DNA of 34,624 nt from an uncultured Oscillospiraceae bacterium (GTDB lineage Bacteria > Bacillota > Clostridia > Oscillospirales > Ruminococcaceae), in the NCBI GenBank assembly GCA_900547455.1, contig URGV01000021.1, positions 1 through 34,624 on the forward strand, read 5' to 3'. This document shows positions 22,768 through 30,401 of this stretch, piece by piece. The stretch's first letter is position 1. Every line of letters begins with the position of its first letter. The notes under the pieces were generated by a model that was not told where the DNA came from, did not search any database, and saw only the letters and a program-made list of their open reading frames with translations. Both the position numbers and the translations under genes were made by a program.

Positions 22768-24768
22768 TTACTGCTCGATAAAAGCTGCGATCTGTTCAGC
22801 TACACCCTTCTCCTCGCTGGTGTAACCGTTGGAGTTGGTGTCCCAGTTTTTCATCTTCTCATTCTGGATTCCATACATTGCAAACATCTTGCTGTCGTTG
22901 TCGATTTTTGTCAGACACCAACCCACCCCATAGTAGCAGGGGATTGTCAGTGCATGCTGCAAGAAGAAAGCCTCTGCCTCTGCATAGGCCTGGTAACGGG
23001 CATCCAGATCTCCTGTAATTGCGTCCGCTGCATCCACCATTTCGGTAAATTCTTTATACGCTGCCAGCAGGTCGCGGTTCGCATCGGTCTCCTCGGTCAG
23101 GTCGTTGACGTAGGAATAGGTAGTCGAATAGTAGGCGTTGTCATATCCATAGCGCTGCTGGCCAAGATAGTTCTGAGGATCGCCGTAGTCTGCACCCCAA
23201 CCGTTGATGATGAAGGAGTGGAGATGCGCCTGAGTGACCTCTTTGCGCAGGCTGGATACATAGGTTTTAATATTGAGCTGGACATAATCGTCGCCCAGGC
23301 AATCCGAAAAGATCTGCTTGAGCACATTTGCGCTGTCCAACGCCGTCTGACTGGAAGCGGAGATGTAATAATCGACGCCGACCGGGAAGGTGACACCCAG
23401 AGCAGTCAGCTCTTCTATGGCCTGTTCTTTGTACTGCTTTGCTTTTTCTTTGTCCAGACGAACCATAGTCTCACCGTTTGGTTCTGGCAGCCCCATTTCC
23501 TGCCTTACCAATTCGGTATAGTCAGTACCATCAGAAGTATAGACCAGTCCTTTCATGGTGTAGAAATTGTTCTCACAAACCATCGGATCTACTGCGTTGG
23601 TTCTCTTGTAGTACTCCTTCAGATCAAGACCGTACCACCAAGACAAGCGAAAGGCTTCGTTCGCTACTGCCGTGTTCCAATTGACATCCGGTGTACCATC
23701 TTCAAAAAGTTTGTTGTAATTCAGCTGGAACTGATAGCAATATTTGGAAGGTACATCCGGAACCATGTAATCATGGAATTCATTCTCTGGGTCTTTGGCA
23801 ATAGTGTTAATCTGCGCCTCACCCAGTGATACATAGTCCACCTCTCCAGACTGATAAAGCTGAAAAGCGACCTCGTTGGACTCCACCATCTTGACTGTAA
23901 CGGTGTTGAACAGTTTGCAATCCTGATCCCAGTAGAGCGGATTCTTTGTATAGACCTTCTCGTTATTCTGGATAAAGGAGGTCATTGTGTAGCACCCATT
24001 GTACCACATGTTCTCGTTATTGATTGCCTTGAAACCATCCACTCCCAGTTGGTCAATCAGCTGCTGGGAAGCTGGATAGAGTGAGGCATATGGAGCCAGG
24101 GTGTCAAAGTATGGCTTTTTATCCAAACATCTATAGATCAAGGTGTAGTCATCTGGGGTTTCCAGCCCAACCATCTCACGGAATTTGGAACCTTCTTCAG
24201 CAGTCAGTGCATATGCCTCTTCTTTACTCAAAGATTTAGTGTATTCGTAGTATTCCTCTGCACCTTCAATCATCTCTAATGGCATAGAGGTATTGAGCGA
24301 ATCATTTTTGTGGAAATTCAAAACCCATTCCAGACCAGTTGCAAAATCTTGGGCATTGCAATCAGCCATCTCTTCACCATTAACATTGACCCATTTGACA
24401 CCTTCCCGAATTTTGAAGGTCCAAGTTAAACCCTCATCTTCAGTACCCCATTCTTCCGCAATGGCCGGTACCAACTTACCCTCCGGATCCACTTCAAGCA
24501 AACCGTCCCAGATGCTGGTCAGCCCCTCAAAGTCCTCACCTTTCTGGGTATAGAGGATATTGAAACCCGCAATCTCTTTGGTCGAAACTTTCGGAATTAC
24601 CAGATCCGTGATTTCATTTGACGATGCTTCGCTGCTTTCCGACTGGGTAGAAGAATTCTCCCCCGACGTTTCTGTTTCTTCTCCCCCTTCTGTTGCACTG
24701 CTGCATCCACTCAACAACATAGCCGCTGTCAGCAACAGAGCAACCATCCTGGACAATGTTTTTTTCAT
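22768..24768 (-). CDS. Oligopeptide ABC transporter substrate-binding lipoprotein (OppA-like)
   Basis: 666 residues, family SBP_bac_5. A signal peptide ends in LLSGC with the lipidated Cys at 22. A Ser/Glu/Thr-rich spacer (about 23-52) is followed by the two-lobed binding domain: EGLTSIWDGLLEVDPEGKLVPAIAEEW near the start and the hydrophobic core FIINGWGADYGDPQNYLGQQ later. Such proteins deliver peptides to an Opp/Dpp permease. No permease or ATPase gene is adjacent, so it is an orphan that must use a distant permease or act as a sensor. AAAGGAGG lies seven bases before the ATG; the promoter is about 125 bp upstream. The gene is visibly less GC-rich than adhE or the pilus genes, which may indicate a different origin. 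Confidence 0.93.
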   Translation of the reverse strand: MKKTLSRMVALLLTAAMLLSGCSSATEGGEETETSGENSSTQSESSEASSNEITDLVIPKVSTKEIAGFNILYTQKGEDFEGLTSIWDGLLEVDPEGKLVPAIAEEWGTEDEGLTWTFKIREGVKWVNVNGEEMADCNAQDFATGLEWVLNFHKNDSLNTSMPLEMIEGAEEYYEYTKSLSKEEAYALTAEEGSKFREMVGLETPDDYTLIYRCLDKKPYFDTLAPYASLYPASQQLIDQLGVDGFKAINNENMWYNGCYTMTSFIQNNEKVYTKNPLYWDQDCKLFNTVTVKMVESNEVAFQLYQSGEVDYVSLGEAQINTIAKDPENEFHDYMVPDVPSKYCYQFQLNYNKLFEDGTPDVNWNTAVANEAFRLSWWYGLDLKEYYKRTNAVDPMVCENNFYTMKGLVYTSDGTDYTELVRQEMGLPEPNGETMVRLDKEKAKQYKEQAIEELTALGVTFPVGVDYYISASSQTALDSANVLKQIFSDCLGDDYVQLNIKTYVSSLRKEVTQAHLHSFIINGWGADYGDPQNYLGQQRYGYDNAYYSTTYSYVNDLTEETDANRDLLAAYKEFTEMVDAADAITGDLDARYQAYAEAEAFFLQHALTIPCYYGVGWCLTKIDNDSKMFAMYGIQNEKMKNWDTNSNGYTSEEKGVAEQIAAFIEQ

Positions 24769-24894
24769 ACTTTTTCCTCCTTTGTTATGGATTCAAAAAT
24801 TTAGTAATCTCTGCTATTTTTTAATATTAGCAAAGTTTACTTTATGACCTATTTTTTAAGAAATTAATAAATATTTGTCGTTTACTTTATTTTT

Positions 24895-24923
24895 ATCATA
24901 TCATTTAGGAATTTTACTGTCAA
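24895..24923 (-). promoter_or_regulatory. Sigma-A promoter of the oppA-like gene
   Basis: On the minus strand a perfect TTGACA (24923-24918), a 17-base spacer and TATGAT (24900-24895). The leader of about 120 bases is AT-rich; AAGTAAAC occurs twice in the region just downstream. Confidence 0.8.
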
Positions 24924-25001
24924 CTCTGTATAATTATTTTTGTTTGGCATGTATATTTTTTGTATTCTTTCTCTAGTAATATTCTCCAAGAACTATATGT
25001 A

Positions 25002-25034
25002 AAAAAGGCCCCCGCTAGTCTCGGGGGCCTTTTT
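25002..25034 (-). terminator. Terminator of the adhE-kinase operon
   Basis: AAAAAGGCCCCCG pairs perfectly with CGGGGGCCTTTTT around a 7-base loop. The A and T runs allow termination in both directions. Confidence 0.9.
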
Positions 25035-25045
25035 ATAAAAATAAA

Positions 25046-25801
25046 TTATTGATACTCAATGACATCTGTCCAGCTGAGCAGCAGGTCGCGCTCCTCGGGC
25101 TTGTGCTTGGTGAGCTGTGCGGCAGCGACGATTGGCAGCCAGCGGTTGACATACTGGCGGGCGATGTCGGCCTTTTTGCAGAACAGATTGATATAAAGCT
25201 CCGCCTTGCTCTTATCCTCCAGCGAAAAGAGCAGATAGGTCATCGCGGCGTCAGCCGAGGCATTGCCCTGTGCAGCGTGTGCCCAGTCGATGATCCACAG
25301 CTTGCCCTCTTTGTCCACGATGACGTTGCTGGGATTGAAATCCCCGTGGCAGAGCTTGTTGTGCTTAGGCATGCCCTGCAGGCGGGTGGCCAGCTCATAG
25401 CGGGCGGTGGCGTCGAGCTCCTTGACCGAGTTGATCTGGTCCATCAGCTTGTGGCGCAGCGTCTTGATGGTCGGTACTCGCTGCTGGTGAACTGTCAGCT
25501 GCAGGTCGACAAATGTCTCCATATACTCTTCGAGCTTGTTCGGATTTTTGGTCATCAGCTCGGCGAGGGTGGTTCCCTCCACCTTCTCGCGGATTAGGGC
25601 CCAGCCCTCCTCGGTCTTTGAAACCGCAGAGAGGGAGGGGACGTTCAGATCGGTATTTTCCTCCACCAGAGCCTCGTTGCGGGCCTCGTTGAGGACGTCG
25701 GATTTTTTATAGTTGTTGTCGAACACCTTGATAATTTTATCTTCGGTAGCGTAGATTTTTTTATGCGGTCTTGTAAAGATCAGCGTCTTTTTCTCCTGCA
25801 T
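25046..25801 (-). CDS. Aminoglycoside-phosphotransferase-fold kinase (APH family)
   Basis: 251 residues with the APH/choline-kinase fold. The N-lobe includes IYATEDKIIKVFDNN and the Lys and Glu positions of an ATP-binding lobe. The C-lobe has the Brenner motif CHGDFNPSNVIVD (catalytic Asp at 154, Asn 159) and the metal-binding IIDWAHAAQ (Asp 172). Family members phosphorylate aminoglycosides, sugars, choline or protein targets; nothing marks this one as a resistance enzyme. It starts 16 bp after adhE, with AGGAGG seven bases before the ATG, so it is co-transcribed with adhE. The substrate is unknown; a role in metabolism or regulation near ethanol fermentation is inference. Confidence 0.88.
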   Translation of the reverse strand: MQEKKTLIFTRPHKKIYATEDKIIKVFDNNYKKSDVLNEARNEALVEENTDLNVPSLSAVSKTEEGWALIREKVEGTTLAELMTKNPNKLEEYMETFVDLQLTVHQQRVPTIKTLRHKLMDQINSVKELDATARYELATRLQGMPKHNKLCHGDFNPSNVIVDKEGKLWIIDWAHAAQGNASADAAMTYLLFSLEDKSKAELYINLFCKKADIARQYVNRWLPIVAAAQLTKHKPEERDLLLSWTDVIEYQ

Positions 25802-25817
25802 GATTGTTCCTCCTGTC

Positions 25818-28439
25818 TTATTCCCCATAGTAGGCTTTCAGGTACATTTCCTTGATCTCGCTGAGTAGCGGGTAGCGCGGGTTGCAGCCGGTGCACTGGT
25901 CGTCAAAGGCGTCCTCCACCATCTGGTCGAGGGTCTCCAGGAAGTACTGCTCGTCTACGCCGTAGTCCTTGATGGTCTTTTTGATGCCGACCGCCTCTTT
26001 GAGCTGCTCGATCTTCTGGATAAAGAGCTCCAGCGTCTCTGCATCGTCCTTGCCGCAGACGCCGCAGAAGTGCGCGCACTCGGCGTAGCGCTCCAGGGTG
26101 TGCGGGTACTGGTACTGGGAGAAGGTGCCCATCTTGGCCGGAACCTCAGCGGCGTTAAAGCGCATGACATGACAGATCAGCAGGGCATTGGCGACGCCGT
26201 GCGGCAGGTGGTGGTAGGCGCCCAGCTTGTGCGCCATCGAGTGGCAGACGCCCAGGAAGGCGTTGGCAAAGGCCATACCGGCCATGCAGGAGGCGTCGGC
26301 CATCTTCTCGCGGGCGTACGGATCGTTTGCGCCCTTGTCATAGGCGGCAGGCAGGTAGCTGAAGATGTTCTTCATCGCCTTGAGCGCCAGGCCGTCGGTG
26401 TAGTCGGTGGCCATGATCGAGGCGTAGGCCTCCAGAGCGTGGGTCAGCGCGTCGATGCCGGAGGCACTGGTCAGGCCCTTCGGCTGAGTCATCATGTTGT
26501 CCGCATCGATGATCGCCATGTTTGGCAGCAGTTCATAGTCGGCCAGCGGGTATTTGATGCCGGTCGCATCGTCGGTGATGACTGCAAATGGGGTGACCTC
26601 CGAGCCGGTACCGGACGAGGTCGGGATGGCGACAAAGTATGCCTTCTCACCCATCTTCGGGAAGGTGTAGATTCTCTTGCGGATGTCCATAAAGCGCATC
26701 GCCATGTCCATGAAGTCGACTTCCGGATGCTCATACATCACCCACATGATCTTGCCGGCATCCATCGCGGAGCCGCCGCCCAGCGCGATGATGCAGTCTG
26801 GCTGGAAGGAAGCCATCGCTTTGGCGCCCTCTTTGGCGCAGGAGAGGGTCGGGTCGGGAGCAACGTCATAGAAGCAGGTGTGCTGGATGCCCATCTGGTC
26901 CAGCTTCTCCTCGATCGGTTTGACATAGCCGTTCTGATACAGGAAGGTGTCGGTGACGATGAAGCATTTCTTCTTGCCCATCACAGTACCCAGCTCATCC
27001 AGGGCAACCGGCATGCAGCCCTTCTTCATATATACCTTCTGCGGCGCTCTGAACCACAGCATATTCTCTCTCCTCTCAGCGACGGTCTTGATGTTCAGCA
27101 GATGTTTTACCCCAACGTTTTCGGAAACCGAGTTTCCGCCCCAGGAACCGCAGCCCAGAGTGAGCGACGGGGTGAGCTTGAAGTTGTACAGGTCGCCGAT
27201 GCCGCCGTGGGAGGATGGGGTGTTGATGACGATGCGGCAGGCCTTCATGGCGTTGGCGTGCTTCATAATCTTTTCCTTCTGGGAAGGATGGATGTACAGC
27301 GAAGCGGTGTGGCCGTAGCCGCCGTCCTCCACCAGCTTCTCCGCTTTGACGAGCGCCTCGTCAAAGTCCTTGGCGCGGTACATCGCCAGCACCGGGGAGA
27401 GCTTCTCGTGCGCAAACTCCTCGGAGAGGTCCACCGATTCCACCTCGCCGATCAGGATCTTGGTGCCTGCCGGGACCTCAACCCCCGCCATCTGGGCGAT
27501 GGTGCAGGCACTCTGGCCGACAATCCTGGCGTTGAGAGCGCCGTTAATCATGATGGTGTGGCGGACCTTATCCAGCTCGTCGCCCTTGAGGAAATAGCAG
27601 CCGCGGTACTCGAACTCTTTCTTAACCGCGTCGTAGATGTCGCCGACAACGGTGACCGACTGCTCTGAGGCGCAGATCATGCCGTTATCGAAGGTTTTGG
27701 AGTGAATGATCGAATTGACAGCGAGCTGAATGTCGGCGCTGTCGTCGATGATGACCGGGGTGTTGCCCGCGCCGACGCCCAACGCTGGTTTGCCGGAGGA
27801 GTAAGCCGCCTTGACCATACCGGGGCCGCCGGTGGCCAGGATGGTGTCCGACTCCTTCATGACCTCGTTGGTCAGCTCCAGGCTTGGAGAATCGATCCAG
27901 CCGATGATATTTTCCGGCGCGCCCGCCGCTACCGCTGCCTCATAGACCACCTTCGCCGCCGCGATGGTGGAAGCCTTTGCACGCGGGTGAGGGCTGATGA
28001 TGATGGCGTTGCGGGTCTTTAAACAGATCAGCGTCTTAAAGATTGCCGTGGAGGTTGGGTTGGTGGTCGGGATGACCGCCGCAATCAGGCCGATCGGCTC
28101 GGCAATCTTTTTGATGCCGTAGGCGGTGTCCTCCTCGATGACGCCGCAGGTCTTGGTGTTGCGGTAGGCGTTGTAGATGTACTCGGAAGCGTAGTGGTTT
28201 TTGATGACCTTGTCCTCCACGACGCCCATGCCGGTCTCCTCGACCGCCATCTTCGCCAGCGGGATGCGGGCCTTGTTGGCTGCCATCGCTGCGGCAAAAA
28301 AGATTTTGTCCACCTGCTCCTGGGTATAGGTTGCAAATTCCTGCTGGGCTTTGCGCATTTCCTTCATGCGCTGCTGCAGCGCCTCCACGGTATCGATGAC
28401 CGGATATTCTCTGGTTGGCGCGGTAACGTTTGATGCCAT
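25818..28439 (-). CDS. adhE: Bifunctional acetaldehyde-CoA/alcohol dehydrogenase
   Basis: 873 residues, full length. It reduces acetyl-CoA to acetaldehyde and then ethanol, reoxidising NADH in fermentation; the family forms filaments (spirosomes). The N-terminal aldehyde dehydrogenase domain (about 1-440) has the catalytic Cys 256 in NGMICASEQS and the nucleotide region TGGPGMVKAAYSSGKPA. A linker is followed by the iron-dependent alcohol dehydrogenase (about 455-870) with ALGGGSAMDAGKIMW, TSASGIDALTHALEAYAS and GVCHSMAHKLGAYHHLPHGVANA, which carry the metal-binding Asp and His residues. AGGAGG lies 10 bases before the ATG. The promoter contains a Rex-like operator, which fits the known redox control of adhE. 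A kinase gene follows in the same operon. Confidence 0.98.
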   Translation of the reverse strand: MASNVTAPTREYPVIDTVEALQQRMKEMRKAQQEFATYTQEQVDKIFFAAAMAANKARIPLAKMAVEETGMGVVEDKVIKNHYASEYIYNAYRNTKTCGVIEEDTAYGIKKIAEPIGLIAAVIPTTNPTSTAIFKTLICLKTRNAIIISPHPRAKASTIAAAKVVYEAAVAAGAPENIIGWIDSPSLELTNEVMKESDTILATGGPGMVKAAYSSGKPALGVGAGNTPVIIDDSADIQLAVNSIIHSKTFDNGMICASEQSVTVVGDIYDAVKKEFEYRGCYFLKGDELDKVRHTIMINGALNARIVGQSACTIAQMAGVEVPAGTKILIGEVESVDLSEEFAHEKLSPVLAMYRAKDFDEALVKAEKLVEDGGYGHTASLYIHPSQKEKIMKHANAMKACRIVINTPSSHGGIGDLYNFKLTPSLTLGCGSWGGNSVSENVGVKHLLNIKTVAERRENMLWFRAPQKVYMKKGCMPVALDELGTVMGKKKCFIVTDTFLYQNGYVKPIEEKLDQMGIQHTCFYDVAPDPTLSCAKEGAKAMASFQPDCIIALGGGSAMDAGKIMWVMYEHPEVDFMDMAMRFMDIRKRIYTFPKMGEKAYFVAIPTSSGTGSEVTPFAVITDDATGIKYPLADYELLPNMAIIDADNMMTQPKGLTSASGIDALTHALEAYASIMATDYTDGLALKAMKNIFSYLPAAYDKGANDPYAREKMADASCMAGMAFANAFLGVCHSMAHKLGAYHHLPHGVANALLICHVMRFNAAEVPAKMGTFSQYQYPHTLERYAECAHFCGVCGKDDAETLELFIQKIEQLKEAVGIKKTIKDYGVDEQYFLETLDQMVEDAFDDQCTGCNPRYPLLSEIKEMYLKAYYGE

Positions 28440-28483
28440 CTCTTTCTTTCCTCCTAAAATGATTGTTGTTGTGTATCGTCAGA

Positions 28484-28515
28484 TTGTTATTTTATTAACG
28501 TTATTTATTTAACAA
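28484..28515. promoter_or_regulatory. Rex-like redox operator in front of adhE
   Basis: A 32-bp AT-rich imperfect palindrome with outer arms TTGTTA and TAACAA. On the minus strand TTGTTAA-ATAA-ATAACG and GTTAA-TAAA-ATAACAA each resemble the Rex consensus TTGTTAANNNNTTAACAA, and the two overlap. It starts four bases after the -10 box, over the transcription start, where bound Rex would block initiation. Confidence 0.6.
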
Positions 28516-28519
28516 TATC

Positions 28520-28548
28520 ATTATAGTACGACTTGCTCCAATAGTCAA
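28520..28548 (-). promoter_or_regulatory. Sigma-A promoter of adhE
   Basis: On the minus strand TTGACT (28548-28543), a 17-base spacer and a perfect TATAAT (28525-28520). The leader is about 75 bases long. Confidence 0.85.
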
Positions 28549-28684
28549 ATGAATTTTTTGATTTTTTCATCTATTTTTCGTAGAATTTTACTCCTTCTTT
28601 TTTTGCCATTTTATTCAATATGTATAAGTTCATTGTTTTTCATGATAATCTTCACCTTCTGTTCCATTTTGGAAAATGCTCTGC

Positions 28685-28719
28685 AAAAAAAGAAGGGGGA
28701 CCCATCGGTCCCCCTTCTT
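28685..28719 (-). terminator. Terminator of the pilus operon
   Basis: AAGAAGGGGGACC pairs perfectly with GGTCCCCCTTCTT (13 bp, 4-base loop), with a T run following on the minus strand just after the last sortase gene. Confidence 0.93.
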
Positions 28720-28723
28720 GTGC

Positions 28724-29560
28724 TTATCGTTTTCTGTGCTGAATCAAGGTGACTGTCACCATCCCCACTGCCAGAACGCCCAGCGCTGCGCAGCTTATCC
28801 AAAAGATTCTCCGCTGCGACGCCATCCGGCTGTCGGATGGCAGTTCGGCCTGCAGGGATAGCGGCTCTGCCTCATCCTCTTCGGCTTCGGTAATAGATTC
28901 TTCCTCCGGAAGATCGACCCGCTCGCCCCGCACCAGCAGCCGGTGGGTGTTGACCCCATAGGGTACGCAGGTGATTAAGGTGACCAGATCGCGGCCCTCC
29001 TGCACCTGCAGTTCTTCTGTCTCCCAGGGGTTGACCGTCAAAATCTGGTCCACCCGGTAGGCCAGCGTCTGTCCCAGGCTGTGCAGATAGAAGGTGTCAC
29101 CCAGCTCCAGCTGTTCCAGGTCGGTGAAGATCAGCTGGCTGGCAAGCCCGCTGTGACCGGCCAGCACCGCGTGGGTGCTCTCCCCACCGACTGGGAGGGA
29201 GCTGCCTGTCAGGTGGCCCACCCCTTTGTTTAAAATAGCCGGGCTGGTGCCCTCATAGATGGGAAGGTACTGCTCAATTTTGGGGATCTCGACAAAGCCG
29301 AGAATCTCCTCGTCCTCCTGCTGCCCGCTTTCCTCCTGCGCCTGCGCAAAGGCGTCGTCCAACACCTGACCTGCTGCGGCAATCGCTTCGTTGTACTGCT
29401 GCGCCAGCTCGAGCGGCTCCGATTGCTCGCTTTCCTGCTGCTCCAGCAGCTCCATCGCCAGCTGTTTTTGCTGCTCCTCCCGATAGCGGGAGGAAAGGTA
29501 AGGGTAGTTGAGGACGCCAAAGCCCACCAGCACAATCAGGAAAAAGATCAGCTTGCGCAT
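28724..29560 (-). CDS. Class C sortase without a visible lid motif
   Basis: 278 residues. Pilin-polymerising transpeptidase anchored by an N-terminal segment (about 4-20) and a C-terminal membrane segment (about 252-273, then QHRKR), the class C layout. Catalytic residues: His 136 in LAGHSGLA, Cys 198 in TLITCVPYGVNTHR and Arg 207. The region before the barrel (about 50-85) is Glu/Gln/Ala-rich and has no DPW or DPF lid, unlike its neighbour. It is the last gene of the pilus operon, four bases after the other sortase; its ribosome binding site overlaps that gene's end. It may handle the wall-anchoring step or a different pilin; that is inference. Confidence 0.92.
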   Translation of the reverse strand: MRKLIFFLIVLVGFGVLNYPYLSSRYREEQQKQLAMELLEQQESEQSEPLELAQQYNEAIAAAGQVLDDAFAQAQEESGQQEDEEILGFVEIPKIEQYLPIYEGTSPAILNKGVGHLTGSSLPVGGESTHAVLAGHSGLASQLIFTDLEQLELGDTFYLHSLGQTLAYRVDQILTVNPWETEELQVQEGRDLVTLITCVPYGVNTHRLLVRGERVDLPEEESITEAEEDEAEPLSLQAELPSDSRMASQRRIFWISCAALGVLAVGMVTVTLIQHRKR

Positions 29561-29564
29561 CCCG

Positions 29565-30398
29565 CTACCCCCTTTTTCTGTGCCAGATCATCCCGACTCC
29601 TGCCGCCGCTGCCAGCAGAATTACGCCGCCCAAAACCCAGCGGTACTCCCGCATCCAGCGGCTGCCTTCGGCAGTATCTACTGCGGCGCTAACCGCTGCT
29701 GCCTGCACATCTTCCACCCGGTGCCCGCGCACCAGCAGACGGTGGGTGTTGATGCCGTAAGGCGTGCAGGTCATCAGGGTGACCAGATCCTCGCCCGGCT
29801 GAATCGAGAGCGACTGCAGCTGGTCGGGCAGCACCGTTTGAATCGAGTCCACCTCATAGGTGAGCTGCTCCCCCAAAATATAGAGGGTAAACCGGTCGCC
29901 CAGCTCCAACAGCTCCAGGTCGGTGAACAGCTTTTGGTCGTTTAAACCCGCGTGCGCCGAGAGGACGCAGTGGGTGTTCTCCCCGCCGGTGGGCAGTGAG
30001 CTTTCCGGCAGATGCCCTACCCCTTTCTGCAGCACATCCTCGATGACACCGTGGTAGATGGGCAGCTGCAGGTCGATGGCGGGGATCTGCAGATACCCCA
30101 TCACCCCGTCGCCCAGCACATTGAGCTGCTGCTCATAGTCCTGCGGCAATTCCTGAACCGCCTGCTCCTCAAAAGGGTCGCGGACATAGACGCTGCTCTG
30201 GTAGAGCCTTTGGTTGTAGTCCTGCGCCAGCTGCATCTGCTGCTCCAGCGCATCCTGGCCCGCAAGCTGCTGCTGGGCATAGATCAGCTGCTGCAGGCCG
30301 CTTTGGCTGATCCACTGGCTGGCAAACGGATAGAGCGCCGTCGCCAGTCCCACTGCAATCAGCCCTACCGCCAGAAGAGTGCCTGCTTTCACCCGCAT
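29565..30398 (-). CDS. Class C (pilin-polymerising) sortase with DPF lid
   Basis: 277 residues. An N-terminal membrane segment (about 6-26) and a C-terminal segment (about 252-270, then HRKRG) flank the catalytic barrel. The DPF lid motif that covers the active site in class C sortases is present (VRDPFEEQ, 74-76). Catalytic residues: His 149 in LSAHAGLN, Cys 211 in TLMTCTPYGINTHR and Arg 220. It starts three bases after the backbone pilin gene, with AAGGGG inside that gene's end, so the genes are translationally coupled. It is the probable polymerase of the pilus shaft. Confidence 0.94.
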   Translation of the reverse strand: MRVKAGTLLAVGLIAVGLATALYPFASQWISQSGLQQLIYAQQQLAGQDALEQQMQLAQDYNQRLYQSSVYVRDPFEEQAVQELPQDYEQQLNVLGDGVMGYLQIPAIDLQLPIYHGVIEDVLQKGVGHLPESSLPTGGENTHCVLSAHAGLNDQKLFTDLELLELGDRFTLYILGEQLTYEVDSIQTVLPDQLQSLSIQPGEDLVTLMTCTPYGINTHRLLVRGHRVEDVQAAAVSAAVDTAEGSRWMREYRWVLGGVILLAAAAGVGMIWHRKRG

Positions 30399-30401
30399 GG
30401 C

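Noticed and set aside
25046..25801. Aminoglycoside resistance gene
   Set aside because: Only the general kinase fold is shared; the operon with adhE and lack of close similarity to known resistance enzymes argue against it.
26070..27668. Long plus-strand open frame opposite adhE
   Set aside because: Shadow of the adhE reading frame; no motifs, no ribosome binding site.
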